A stretch of DNA of 61,333 nt. Source: Anaerolineaceae bacterium UBA1363 (GTDB taxonomy: Bacteria; Chloroflexota; Anaerolineae; Anaerolineales; Anaerolineaceae). The DNA lies in NCBI GenBank assembly GCA_002306055.1, contig DBRR01000020.1:3234-64566 (forward strand), read 5' to 3'. This document shows positions 1 through 7,291 of the stretch, one piece after another. Made by a program: the position numbers and the translations under genes. The notes under the pieces were generated by a model. That model was not told the DNA's origin. It did no database searches and saw only the letters and a list, made by a program, of their open reading frames with translations. Numbering within the stretch: position 1 is the first letter of the stretch; each line of letters starts with the position of its first letter.

Positions 1-868
1 GGGCACGCGAGCCCATCCGTACGGGAGGGACTTACTCCCACCGCCAAAGCTCGAATGTATGACGTGCAGCGGATGGGCTGAAGAAGCCCATCTGTACAGT
101 AGGGGGTCATGATGCTGGGAGCGAAGCGAGCAATACTTGTTCCCGCCGCGGGTGGAGTGATCCTCGCCGGTATCTACAGTGCAAAGCCTCTCTGCGGGAC
201 CGTCCGAGGGAATTGACCGCCAGGTCTCTGCCTTAAGCCGGATTGAACCCCATCCTTTATAGCCCTCCCTTGGGGGAGGGTCGAAGTCCAGCGAAGCTGG
301 ACGCAACGGGGTGAGGGCAATTTTGAAGATTATCAGATGATAGTCCGAAGACACAGAAATGTAGTTACCAGCATGCAATAGACAATTGCGTTCTCGGTTG
401 CAAAGAATAAAAAAGACACTCTCCCCCGTTTCGCGGACCCTCTCTCGAGAGAGGGCTAAGAATCCGGAATCCAGCCATTGTAAAACTGGGGATTCGTACG
501 GTTGGGTCATGATGCTGGGAGCGAAGCGAGCAGTACTTGCTCCCGCCGTCAGCATTGCAGTCTTATTTATGGTGGAAACAATCCCTTGGTAGGGGTGACG
601 CCCATTTCGGTTGGAATAGTTGGAGGAATCACCCGAGTTGGTGCTTTGGGGTTGGATAGGTCAGGAGAGAAGGGGGCTGGTTGGGGAGCCGCGAGAGTGC
701 CGGCCAGACCGGGGTTGGGGTAAAGCATGGCTGCAGCCGTTTGCCGCGCGGCTGCCATCGTGGCAGTGGCAGCGATCAGGTTCTCAGTGCAGCCGGAATA
801 ATTGCATTCAACCAGTATCAGCAGCGTGCCGAAAGAAAGATCAGGCACAGCTAATTGGGATTGGGGAT
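1..868. other. Intergenic region without a recognisable gene
   Basis: No frame on either strand encodes a protein I recognise; the open frames that exist are mostly antisense to the methyltransferase that follows. The stretch holds a duplicated 45-base unit (104-148 and 504-548), a short inverted repeat CCCTCCC/GGGAGGG at 263-280, and a perfect 18-base palindrome at 438-455. It may be the decayed remains of a repeat-rich region, but nothing shows a function. Confidence 0.5.
104..148 (+). repeat. 45-base dispersed repeat, copy 1 (copy 2 at 504-548)
   Basis: The segment starting GGGTCATGATGCTGGGAGCG recurs at 504-548 with only two substitutions. Both copies contain a possible small stem formed by GGAGC/GCTCC or its variant. 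They lie 400 bases apart in non-coding DNA. The origin is unknown. Confidence 0.8.
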
Positions 869-1777
869 TTAACTCTCGGGCTGGATGCGGAACTCATAGA
901 TCCCATCGCGATATTCCCAGGTATGCCCACACCCAGGGCAAATCTGGCTGGAACAAGCTTCTGGCAGGGGGTGACCGCAGATTGGGCAGCGGAAGAAGTC
1001 ATTTTCAGCGGGCATTGGAGAATTACCGCTGGCAATGGTGCGCGAGAAAACACTGGGTGTGAACTGAGCCCAGGCGCCGGTGGACTGAAGAGCACTGTCT
1101 ATCGCCACCAACCGGTCATGAGGAATATGGTTCTTGAACCAATTCGCCCGGAAGAACGAGACTGCCAGCTGCTTTTGCAGCGTGAAGCCACTTTTTTTAA
1201 GCAACCTGCGAATCTCTTTGGGGTGAAAAATAAAATTGAGCTCCACAAATTCGACCTGTTCATGATCGAAAGGGTTCCACTTTTGTTTTCCTGTCAGCCA
1301 ACGCGCGATTGCCTTGAGGTTGCGTTTATTCGCGAACTCCAGAATGAAAACGGCATTCTCTGCCAGCACACCGCGTACATTTTCCAGCGCAAGTTTGGGA
1401 TCTGCCATGTGGTGCAGGGTGCGGATCATCGTGGCGCCGTCAAATAGACCTGCCACAAAAGGCAATTTATAAATATCCGCTGCCACATAAACGTAGCGCT
1501 GGCTGTCGCCAAGGCGCTCCCGGGCTTGAACGAGTTGGGATCGCGAATAGTCCAGCAGCACCACCCGCTGCCAGTCGGCATACCGCGGAGTGTTGCGACC
1601 AGCCCCAGCTCCGAGCTCCAGCATCAACTTTCCCGGTTGGTTGAGCAAGCGCTGCAGCGCAACAGCTTCTACGGCGTCTTCATAACGGCGGGTGCCGGTT
1701 TCCCAAAAGGAATCCTGGTAGTCTGAACCTTCGTAGGAACAGACAGGTGGGGTGGTGGGGTGTTTGTTTTGATCCAT
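869..1777 (-). CDS. Class I SAM-dependent methyltransferase with C-terminal zinc ribbon
   Basis: The protein has 302 residues. A class I methyltransferase core carries the SAM-binding motif LELGAGAG at residues 53-60, followed by an acidic strand end (VVLLDYS) and a type-11-like motif IV region (GATMIRTLHHM). The last 40 residues form a zinc-ribbon-like segment with cysteines at about 264, 267, 280 and 283, an arrangement that could bind one zinc. The substrate cannot be told from sequence. The ATG lies only a few bases after the SRP RNA gene on the same strand and has no clear Shine-Dalgarno sequence, so it may be read from the SRP RNA transcript. The methyltransferase class is sure, the role is not. 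Confidence 0.85.
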   Translation of the reverse strand: MDQNKHPTTPPVCSYEGSDYQDSFWETGTRRYEDAVEAVALQRLLNQPGKLMLELGAGAGRNTPRYADWQRVVLLDYSRSQLVQARERLGDSQRYVYVAADIYKLPFVAGLFDGATMIRTLHHMADPKLALENVRGVLAENAVFILEFANKRNLKAIARWLTGKQKWNPFDHEQVEFVELNFIFHPKEIRRLLKKSGFTLQKQLAVSFFRANWFKNHIPHDRLVAIDSALQSTGAWAQFTPSVFSRTIASGNSPMPAENDFFRCPICGHPLPEACSSQICPGCGHTWEYRDGIYEFRIQPES

Positions 1778-1784
1778 AGTTGCA

Positions 1785-1897
1785 AAGCGCCTGGGCAGGA
1801 TAACGGCAACACCCGAAGATACCTCCTTACCGCTGCTTCCTCTCGGACCTGACGGGGTTCGCAGGGCTCCGCCGCGCCGGTCCCGCCCAGACGCGGC
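1785..1897 (-). ncRNA. ffs: Signal recognition particle RNA, small bacterial type
   Basis: On the minus strand the hallmark SRP helix-8 segment is present: GTCAGGTCCGAGAGGAAGCA, followed by GCGGTAA. The ends pair: bases 1883-1894 (GCGTCTGGGCGG on the minus strand) with 1787-1798 (CTGCCCAGGCGC), allowing G-U pairs. The size of about 110 bases fits the short 4.5S-like form. It binds Ffh and guides co-translational membrane targeting. The exact 5' and 3' ends are estimated from the closing stem. Confidence 0.93.
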
Positions 1898-1946
1898 TTA
1901 AGGATAATCGACGGCGGGGTGATTGTCAATCATTGCGCTAAATAAC

Positions 1947-2285
1947 TTAGATGCTCACAACTTCATAACCGTCCGCCAGGTACGGCTTCATACCGGCATG
2001 CCCGTACATGTCATCCAGCATGGGCAGCCCCAAAGCATGGTTCACCTCGAACACGCCCAGAATCTTCGAACAGGCAAAACAAATTCCTGCAATCAGCCCT
2101 GCTTCAAGTGCTTTGCCAAAAATGGGATCGTTCTCTTCATTTAATATGGAGGGCAGTTTCACTGAAGCTCCCTCAAAAATGATCTTCACCTCAAATCCAG
2201 CATTGTGCAGATCCAGGGCATTCATCAACACATGCTGGAAACACATCTTTTCACCCGTCATGGCATAAAAGAGTACTTTTTTCAT
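1947..2285 (-). CDS. DsrE/DsrF-like family protein
   Basis: A 112-residue protein beginning MKKVLFYAMTG, with the alternating beta/alpha pattern of the DsrE/YchN fold. It has hydrophobic strands at residues 3-9, 32-38 and near 62-68, and cysteines around 15, 68 and 71 (GICFACSK). Members of this family are small cytoplasmic proteins involved in sulfur relay or of unknown function. The cysteine pair in ICFAC is the likely reactive site. It stands alone between the SRP RNA/methyltransferase and the nuclease operon on the same strand. The family is fairly sure, the substrate unknown. Confidence 0.75.
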   Translation of the reverse strand: MKKVLFYAMTGEKMCFQHVLMNALDLHNAGFEVKIIFEGASVKLPSILNEENDPIFGKALEAGLIAGICFACSKILGVFEVNHALGLPMLDDMYGHAGMKPYLADGYEVVSI

Positions 2286-2352
2286 AACAACTCGCTTTCA
2301 ATTTCGTCGTAGACTAAAAAAGTAACCCCCGTCTTGACTGACCGAAGAGCAC

Positions 2353-2880
2353 TCAGATTATCTTCTGATCACAAACCCCACGGTATCCGCAACTGCGGCA
2401 GCGCGCACTGCTGTTATGGGAACGCGCTGGAACAACCTTTTTACTTTCTATCTGTCGCATTTCTTCAAGCGTTTCCGTCAGCTGAGCTTCCAAGTCGGGG
2501 GTAAAGTCCACCCTAAAATCTTTATCTGGGTAGTGCAGCAAGCCGTATGCAGGGGTTTGGGCGTAGTTACTTCGGATGAGCAGCCCATATGCCATCAACT
2601 GAAGCTTGTGGGAGTCGTAAGGAGCATCTGGAGTGTGGCCAGTCTTGACTTCTACGGGGATCAGGCTGCCCTGCCTGGTTTTCATCACATAATCAGGTTT
2701 ACCCACCAAGCCAAGTTGATGATCCACCAGGGTCTCCGGAACCCGCTGCCAGAGGTCGGTATCTGCATACACCACCTGCGCCTGGGGCAGCCCGCTTTTC
2801 CGGCGCTCGCGCATACTGAGCAGCAGCAAAGCAATTGCCAACCCGAACAGGAGCAGAACCAGCCACCACAAATCGCTCAT
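2353..2880 (-). CDS. Cas4-like PD-(D/E)XK nuclease, C-terminal half with membrane anchor
   Basis: The protein has 175 residues from the ATG at 2880 (MSDLWWLVLL). It starts with one transmembrane helix (about residues 3-22) and a positive stretch (RERRKSG). The core of a Cas4/Dna2-like nuclease follows: GKPDYV supplies the motif-II aspartate, VEVKTG the E-x-K, then a QLxxYGLL-like helix. The end holds CRSCGYRGVC, three of the four cysteines expected for a Cas4 4Fe-4S cluster. The missing first cysteine and the N-terminal motif are in the preceding gene, which overlaps by 4 bases (ATGA). The two products presumably assemble at the membrane. An alternative is a frameshifted single gene, but the frame break falls exactly between two membrane helices. 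Confidence 0.8.
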   Translation of the reverse strand: MSDLWWLVLLLFGLAIALLLLSMRERRKSGLPQAQVVYADTDLWQRVPETLVDHQLGLVGKPDYVMKTRQGSLIPVEVKTGHTPDAPYDSHKLQLMAYGLLIRSNYAQTPAYGLLHYPDKDFRVDFTPDLEAQLTETLEEMRQIESKKVVPARSHNSSARCRSCGYRGVCDQKII

Positions 2881-3101
2881 CTCAGGATCCAGATCGCCAA
2901 AACAATCGCTACAACCAAGACTGCCAGCGCCAGCCACCGATAGAAAACCGCAAGTTTTACCCCGCGGTTATGTTCTCTGTGCTCATGGCTGCCTGCTTCC
3001 ATGGCTCCCTGGTTTTCAGAGGGTATGTTTTGCTGTTGGTACCACCAGGCACGCTGACAGTAGTTGAAACTTCCCAATTCCGAAGCGCGCACCTTGCGCA
3101 T
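2877..3101 (-). CDS. Cas4-like nuclease, N-terminal half with membrane anchor
   Basis: A 74-residue protein. Residues 1-45 match the start of Cas4-like proteins: RASELGSFNYCQRAWWY carries the first iron-sulfur cysteine, and the later GSHEHREHNR contains the histidine/arginine segment usual in motif I. Residues about 52-73 form a transmembrane helix, after which the protein stops. The next gene starts inside this stop codon (ATGA) with a second membrane helix and the catalytic half. The start overlaps the translin-like gene by one base. Its length is far below a complete Cas4 (about 170-220 residues). It makes sense only as one partner of a split enzyme or as a frameshifted 5' end. Confidence 0.7.
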   Translation of the reverse strand: MRKVRASELGSFNYCQRAWWYQQQNIPSENQGAMEAGSHEHREHNRGVKLAVFYRWLALAVLVVAIVLAIWILR

Positions 3102-3748
3102 CAGGCTTGTTTGCCCTCCAGCAGTTCCGAAAGGCGGTCCAGCTTGATCTCGAGTTCATTTTGCCGGAAAGAGACGGTGATGTCTGCCCGGGTGCGTTCG
3201 ATGATGCCACGCGCCAGATCGGTACGGCGGCGCAGGCCATCGGTGATGGCATCAGGATAGTCCATCGTGACCAGTTGAGTGAAGACGTCATCCATCAATG
3301 CCAGCAGCCGTTCGACCTCGGCGCTGTAGCCGGGGCGAAGCAGATCCAGGCAGCGTCGGCGCAGCTCGCCAAGGGTTTCGGTGAGGCCGTTCAGATAGGC
3401 AGGCGGCTCTGCTTCCAACTCCTGCGGAGTGGGCAAAGCCTCGCCTTTGATCATCGCCACCGTCAGGCAGGCTTCACAGTACTCCTTGATGGCATCCTGA
3501 GTGTAACCCGCAAAAAACAAGTCGGGGTGCTTGGTTCGGAGTGTGTTCGTCAGGGCGTGCGCCAGTTTACGCGCCTGGTCAATCTCCGACTGTGCCTCAT
3601 CATGCTCCTCGCGGTGGATAGCCCGGATTGCCAGGGAAGCATGGCGCGTCAGTTCACGCGCCTGTTTGAGGGCTTCATCACGTATAGCTGTTTTCTGGTC
3701 AAACTCGCGTCGTACCTGTTCACAAATCAAATCGAGTTGGTCAGTCAT
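3101..3748 (-). CDS. Translin/TRAX-like nucleic-acid-binding protein
   Basis: A 215-residue, almost entirely helical protein with the features of the translin superfamily. It has an N-terminal long helix rich in charged residues (KTAIRDEALKQARELTRHAS), a middle segment EAQSEIDQARKLAHAL, and the conserved region FFAGYTQDAIKEYCEA followed by YLNGLTETLGELRRRCLD. Eukaryotic translin and TRAX bind single-stranded nucleic acid and TRAX is an RNase. The role of bacterial members is not established. It overlaps DUF3467 by 4 bases upstream and the Cas4-like half by 1 base downstream, so it is translationally coupled to both. The family assignment is good, the function is inference. Confidence 0.8.
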   Translation of the reverse strand: MTDQLDLICEQVRREFDQKTAIRDEALKQARELTRHASLAIRAIHREEHDEAQSEIDQARKLAHALTNTLRTKHPDLFFAGYTQDAIKEYCEACLTVAMIKGEALPTPQELEAEPPAYLNGLTETLGELRRRCLDLLRPGYSAEVERLLALMDDVFTQLVTMDYPDAITDGLRRRTDLARGIIERTRADITVSFRQNELEIKLDRLSELLEGKQA

Positions 3749-4065
3749 TTTGTTTCATCCGGTGGATTCTGACCACTCTTATCGCGGAAGAGCTCATCAG
3801 CCAGGGTATGCCCGCGCGGGATGAGAATCTCACCAAAATTCGCCTCGTAGCGAGCAATATTCTCATTGATGGCACGTTGGAAGAGCTTCATCGTCAGCGG
3901 AGAGAGGATCAGCCGGGTGTTGAGCTTGAGGCTCGTCAATCCCGGCATCATTGTAGCGAAGTCCAGGATGAACTCGTGGGGGGTATGGGTGATGTAAGCG
4001 GTGTTGATATACCGCGGTACGAGATCATCCGGAACTATAAACGGTATTTTTTGAGGCTCAGGCAT
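3745..4065 (-). CDS. DUF3467 family protein
   Basis: A 106-residue protein. The segment YINTAYITHTPHEFILDFAT followed by LNTRLILSPLTMKLFQRAI is characteristic of DUF3467, small beta-rich proteins of unknown function. Here the domain fills nearly the whole chain, with a hydrophilic tail (DKSGQNPPDETK). The gene lies 2 bases after ssb and overlaps the translin-like gene by 4 bases, so it belongs to a compact operon with DNA-binding and nuclease genes. A role in the same nucleic-acid process is an inference from context only. Confidence 0.75.
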   Translation of the reverse strand: MPEPQKIPFIVPDDLVPRYINTAYITHTPHEFILDFATMMPGLTSLKLNTRLILSPLTMKLFQRAINENIARYEANFGEILIPRGHTLADELFRDKSGQNPPDETK

Positions 4066-4067
4066 GG

Positions 4068-4454
4068 TTAGAACGGAATATCGTCGTCGTCGACCGTATC
4101 GCTGGCTTCAGGATTGACTTCTCCGCGGGCGGAAAGGAAGCGAACTGTGTCGGCGTGAACCTCATAGCTGCTGCCCCAACTGCCGTCTTTCTTTTGAAAA
4201 ACCTGGGGTGCCCCCGTATTGGCATCCGGGCGCAGGCGACCTTCCACCAGGACCTTTGAGCCTTTTGTCAGATATTGGTTGCAGCTTTCAGCCTGTTTTC
4301 CCCAAACTGAAACGCGGAACCATGTGGTCTCGTCTTTATCGTTATATTTGCGGCTGGTTGCCACGGAAAAACTGGTGACTGCTTTGCCATCAGGGGTATA
4401 GCGCATCTCCGGGTCTCTGCCAAGATTGCCTACAAGGATTAATTTCTGGTACAT
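4068..4454 (-). CDS. ssb: Single-stranded DNA-binding protein
   Basis: A 128-residue SSB. The OB-fold opens with MYQKLILVGNLGRDPEMRYT and contains the typical TWFRVSVWGKQAE strand and LVEGRLRPD. The acidic tip DDDDIPF at the C-terminus is the protein-interaction tail that recruits replication and repair partners. The region between fold and tail is short, so the protein is on the small side for the family. The start has an upstream GAAAGGA Shine-Dalgarno. It is the first gene of the minus-strand operon leading into DUF3467, the translin-like gene and the Cas4-like nuclease, which ties that set to single-stranded DNA. Confidence 0.96.
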   Translation of the reverse strand: MYQKLILVGNLGRDPEMRYTPDGKAVTSFSVATSRKYNDKDETTWFRVSVWGKQAESCNQYLTKGSKVLVEGRLRPDANTGAPQVFQKKDGSWGSSYEVHADTVRFLSARGEVNPEASDTVDDDDIPF

Positions 4455-4553
4455 GGGAATTCCTTTCGTGTGTCGTTGTGTGAGCTAAGTGTGCAAGTTA
4501 CATTTATTTAATTTTACTTCATTCTGATGAAATCTCAGCATACATTCCTTGAA

Positions 4554-4603
4554 CTGTAAGAGCAAAGTGATAATGTCCCTAAGTAGCAAAATAGAAATGT
4601 CCC
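4554..4603. mobile_element. Solo insertion-sequence end
   Basis: CTGTAAGAGCAAAGTGATAA plus TGTCCCT at 4554-4580, followed by TAGAAATGTCCC at 4592-4603, matches ends seen at 34249-34277 (inverted), 61311-61333 and, in part, around 53893-53907 and 54275-54314. No transposase is attached here, so this is an orphan terminus left by excision, deletion or a very small non-autonomous copy. Confidence 0.6.
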
Positions 4604-4727
4604 AATTATGATTAGGAGCTATGAAATGGACAATCGAAATGAGCAATAAAGAGTGGCTCGGGAAACCAAGGTCGGGGCGGTTTTGCTTGACACTCCTGAT
4701 GATATTCCATATAATAGAGGTCTGCTT

Positions 4728-4800
4728 TCCCTGGTAGCTCAATCGGCAGAGCGGGCGGCTGTTAACCGCTAGGTTAGAGGTTCGAGTCCTCTCCGGGGAG
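4728..4800 (+). tRNA. tRNA-Asn (anticodon GTT)
   Basis: This 73-base cloverleaf has the acceptor stem TCCCTGG/CCGGGGA, a D-arm with AGCTCAATCGGCAGAGC, anticodon stem GGCGG/CCGCT around loop CTGTTAA, and T-arm AGAGGTTCGAGTCCTCT. The discriminator base is G, and CCA is not encoded. A TATAAT-like box (CATATAAT) lies about 20 bases upstream. Confidence 0.97.
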
Positions 4801-4873
4801 CTGAAGAGAGTGTCTCTGGCATGCCAGAGACCTTTTTTTCAAGAGCAGCTGTGCTATAATTGCACGCACAAAT

Positions 4874-4946
4874 GGTCCTGTAGCTCAATTGGCAGAGCAA
4901 GCGCCTCTTAAGCGTTAGGTTCTCGGTTCGAGTCCGAGCAGGATCA
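4874..4946 (+). tRNA. tRNA-Lys (anticodon CTT)
   Basis: This 73-base cloverleaf has the acceptor stem GGTCCTG/CAGGATC, D-arm TAGCTCAATTGGCAGAGC, anticodon stem AGCGC/GCGTT around loop CTCTTAA, and T-arm CTCGGTTCGAGTCCGAG. The discriminator is A, with no encoded CCA. It is preceded by a good -10 box (TATAAT, about 4855-4860). A broken copy of its 3' part lies just downstream. Confidence 0.97.
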
Positions 4947-4968
4947 TTTTTGATTCAGGCAAAAGGAT

Positions 4969-5028
4969 AGGTTTTCGGTTCGGTACTGGCAAGCCAGCAG
5001 GCTGCGCGCTCCGAGTAAGATCATTTTT
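4969..5028 (+). repeat. Degenerate partial copy of the tRNA-Lys 3' half
   Basis: AGGTTTTCGGTTCGG at 4969-4983 and TCCGAGTAAGATCATTTTT at 5010-5028 correspond to the variable loop/T-arm and the 3' end plus trailer of the tRNA-Lys gene. They are split by about 26 inserted bases. Such 3' tRNA copies are typical scars of elements that integrate into tRNA genes, but no integrase is nearby. Confidence 0.6.
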
Positions 5029-5040
5029 CATTTAAATCCT

Positions 5041-5318
5041 TCGTAGGCAGGAATGAGACCGCCTCACAACGTCTTTTCCACAACTGTTTCACGCGTGCTC
5101 ACTCCGGCTAATTCAGCGGGTAACCACAGGGGGTTACCCCTACTGAGGGTAATTTTGTAGGGGCAGACCCTTGGGTACCACCCTCTTGAGGGCTGTGTCT
5201 GCCCGGGTAACCACGCAACCTTATCCGCGCACATGTTTTTTTGTGGTCTTTTGTAGGCCGGAATGAGACCGCCTCACAAACTCTAATTCCCAGCTATCTA
5301 ACGCGGGCTCACTCCGGC
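5041..5318. repeat. Pair of 68-base hairpin repeats with further small hairpins between
   Basis: 5041-5108 and 5252-5318 are related copies. Each begins GTAGGCxGGAATGAGACCGC and ends GCTCACTCCGGC, so each can fold end to end (GCCGGAATGAG with CTCACTCCGGC). Between them lie GGGTAACC/GGTTACCC and GGGCAGAC/GTCTGCCC inverted repeats. The look is that of small non-autonomous (REP- or MITE-like) elements. No gene is present in 4947-5465. Confidence 0.7.
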
Positions 5319-5465
5319 AATGCCTTTTAACAGCACGAGCCTTGGCGACAAGGTGGCATCCTTTCCAACCAACAATCGGCGGATTGGTATGATGTTCACC
5401 ACTCCATCCTACTATCACTCGTTCCAAAATGTAAAATACGTTAAACTGAAGGGATGAGGTGAACT

Positions 5466-5981
5466 GTGAAAAAAACCATTGTCCTCTATCGCTCCAGAAC
5501 GGGTTTTTCGAAATGCTATGCTGAGTGGATCGCTGAAGATCTGGCGTGTGAATGCCGTTCCATCAAGGGGGTGAAGTTGGATGATCTCAAGGATTTTGGG
5601 CTGGTGATCTATGGCGCGGGTGTTTATGCTGGCATGATTGCTGGTTTAGGCAAGATCAAGAACTGGATTGGGAAGTCGCCAGAAAAAACCTGGGTGGTGT
5701 TTGCCACCGGCGCGACCCCTCCCAAAGAAGGTTACGAGGAATTGATTTTCAAGACCAACTTCCGTAAAGGAGAAAGCAGACCTGCGCACTTTTATTATTT
5801 TCTCTCCGGCATCAATTATGAGAGAATGGGCTTTTTCAATCGGATCTTGATGAAATTTCTTTCGGGTCTGGCCTCAAAAAAGAATGGTATACCCCAACCC
5901 GCCAAACCAACCTCGATTGATCTGGCCAATCGCGACTATATCGCGGAATTACTGAGTTATGTTCGCTTGAAAGCGAGGTAG
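5466..5981 (+). CDS. Flavodoxin-domain protein
   Basis: A 171-residue protein. The N-terminus KKTIVLYRSRTGFSKCYAEW is the phosphate-binding strand-loop-helix of a flavodoxin (usual T/S-x-T-G-x-T pattern, here RSRTGFSK). Later segments LVIYGAGVYAGMI and KTWVVFATGATPP match the flavin-contact loops of the flavodoxin_5 group, which includes HemG-like protoporphyrinogen oxidases. It probably binds FMN and moves electrons; the partner is unknown. It begins a three-gene run with a VOC protein two bases downstream and an adenylyltransferase. Confidence 0.85.
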   Translation: MKKTIVLYRSRTGFSKCYAEWIAEDLACECRSIKGVKLDDLKDFGLVIYGAGVYAGMIAGLGKIKNWIGKSPEKTWVVFATGATPPKEGYEELIFKTNFRKGESRPAHFYYFLSGINYERMGFFNRILMKFLSGLASKKNGIPQPAKPTSIDLANRDYIAELLSYVRLKAR

Positions 5982-5983
5982 GG

Positions 5984-6367
5984 ATGAAACTTGAGCATAT
6001 TGCTCTTTACGTGGAAGATCTGGAGGCGATCAAATCCTTTTACATTCGCCACTTTGGTGCCACTTCCAACAACAAATACCACAACCCGCGCACCGGGCTG
6101 CAAACCAACTTTCTCAGTTTTGATGGCGGCGCCCGACTCGAGATCATGCAGCGCCCCGAAATGAGCCCCAGGGCATCTGGCGAGCATCCTCTTGGCTATA
6201 CACACATCTCTTTCAAACTTGGCTCGAAGGAAAAGGTCGACCAACTTACGCAGGAACTCCAGGAGGGCGGCTGTCCTTTGTTGAACGGTCCCCGCATGAC
6301 CGGTGATGGCTATTACGAAAGTGTTCTCACCGACCCCGAGGGAAATCTGATCGAACTGGTTGCCTGA
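5984..6367 (+). CDS. VOC/glyoxalase family protein
   Basis: A 127-residue single-module VOC protein: MKLEHIALYVEDLEAIKSFY (first beta-alpha unit with a metal-type His5), a middle RLEIMQRPE strand with Glu, LGYTHISFKL beginning the second half, and a closing FxDPEGNLIEL-type sequence (LTDPEGNLIELVA). The metal-ligand positions His/Glu/His/Glu look kept, so a lactoylglutathione-lyase or dioxygenase-like activity is possible. The gene starts two bases after the flavodoxin stop, suggesting co-expression. The exact substrate cannot be read from sequence. Confidence 0.88.
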   Translation: MKLEHIALYVEDLEAIKSFYIRHFGATSNNKYHNPRTGLQTNFLSFDGGARLEIMQRPEMSPRASGEHPLGYTHISFKLGSKEKVDQLTQELQEGGCPLLNGPRMTGDGYYESVLTDPEGNLIELVA

Positions 6368-6415
6368 ATCCACTCGAAATATTGTTCATAAAACAGCGAC
6401 CATCGGAGAAGAAAG

Positions 6416-7264
6416 ATGCGCACAGAACAAGAGATGTTTGACCTGATCCTCGATTTCGCCTGGCAGGATGAGCGCGTTCGGGTCGTGGCGATGAACGGCT
6501 CGCGCGCCAACCCCAACGTGCCCCGGGATGCCTTCCAGGACTATGACATCGTCTTTGTAGTGACGGAAATGGACAGCTTCCTGGCAAGCGACGCCTGGCT
6601 GAGCTATTTTGGCAGGCGCATCATTATGCAGAAGCCCGAGGGTATGGAGCTCTTTCCGTCAGAGGGTACGAACAGGTTCAGCTACCTGATGCTGTTTGAG
6701 GACGGCAACCGCATCGACCTTACCCTGCTCCCGCTCGAGGAGCTTGGGCCTTACCTGAAGGAGGACAGCCTCCTGCAAGTTTTGCTGGATAAGGATGGGC
6801 GCGTGCCTGCCCTACCGGAAAGCAGCGACATGGATTACTGGGTCAAACGTCCGACACCTGGCATGTTTGACGACTGCTGCAACGAGTTCTGGTGGCTGAG
6901 CACCTATGTGGCTAAAGGTTTGGCGCGCGGCGAACTGCCTTATGCCATCGCCCATCTGGACCTGATGCGCAAGCAGTTGATGACCATGCTCAGCTGGCAG
7001 GTGGGGCTGGAAAAAGGCTTCACTTTCTCGATGGGTAAACAATTCAAGTATCTGCAGCAGCATGTGAAAACCGACGTCTGGCAGCGGTTGTGTGACACCT
7101 GGAATGACGGCAGCCCGGAAGCCTGCGCAAAAGCACTTGGCGGGTTGCTGGTGTTGTTTCGGGAGACCTCGAAAGACGTAGCCGTGAGTTTTGGCTACAG
7201 TTATCCGGATTATGATGAAAAAGTAAATCGGTATCTAGGGGAGTTGGGAATAGCAGCCTATTAG
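6416..7264 (+). CDS. Aminoglycoside 6-adenylyltransferase-like protein
   Basis: A 282-residue protein of the ANT(6)/AadK family. The nucleotidyltransferase signature is present: NGSRANPN at 27-34 and QDYDIVFVV at 41-49 with the paired acidic residues, then RIDLTLLP supplying the third carboxylate. The C-terminal helical half with DDCCNEFWWLSTYVAKGL and a late YPDYDEKV is typical. Family members transfer AMP to aminoglycosides such as streptomycin; many environmental homologues have unproved substrates. It sits downstream of the flavodoxin/VOC genes. Its presumed terminator is now about 2.1 kb away, beyond the restriction-modification island. Confidence 0.88.
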   Translation: MRTEQEMFDLILDFAWQDERVRVVAMNGSRANPNVPRDAFQDYDIVFVVTEMDSFLASDAWLSYFGRRIIMQKPEGMELFPSEGTNRFSYLMLFEDGNRIDLTLLPLEELGPYLKEDSLLQVLLDKDGRVPALPESSDMDYWVKRPTPGMFDDCCNEFWWLSTYVAKGLARGELPYAIAHLDLMRKQLMTMLSWQVGLEKGFTFSMGKQFKYLQQHVKTDVWQRLCDTWNDGSPEACAKALGGLLVLFRETSKDVAVSFGYSYPDYDEKVNRYLGELGIAAY

Positions 7265-7277
7265 TTTCGGATTTTTC

Positions 7278-7291
7278 CTCGATTTTCTAAA
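7278..7291 (+). repeat. 14-base direct repeat bounding the restriction-modification island (left copy)
   Basis: CTCGATTTTCTAAA occurs here and identically at 9390-9403, bracketing about 2.1 kb with the methyltransferase and endonuclease genes. The right copy runs directly into an intrinsic terminator that would suit the adenylyltransferase gene ending at 7264. This looks like a target-site duplication or recombination crossover. Confidence 0.7.

Noticed and set aside
620..1447. A 275-codon plus-strand frame
   Set aside because: It is antisense to the clear methyltransferase gene at 869-1777 and its translation has no domain or sensible composition.
2353..3101. CRISPR-Cas locus suggested by the Cas4-like protein
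   Set aside because: No repeat-spacer array and no other cas gene were seen anywhere in the window. The neighbours are ssb, DUF3467 and a translin-like gene.
5221..5427. A 68-codon minus-strand frame beside the hairpin repeats
   Set aside because: It covers one of the palindromic repeats and shows no protein-like pattern.
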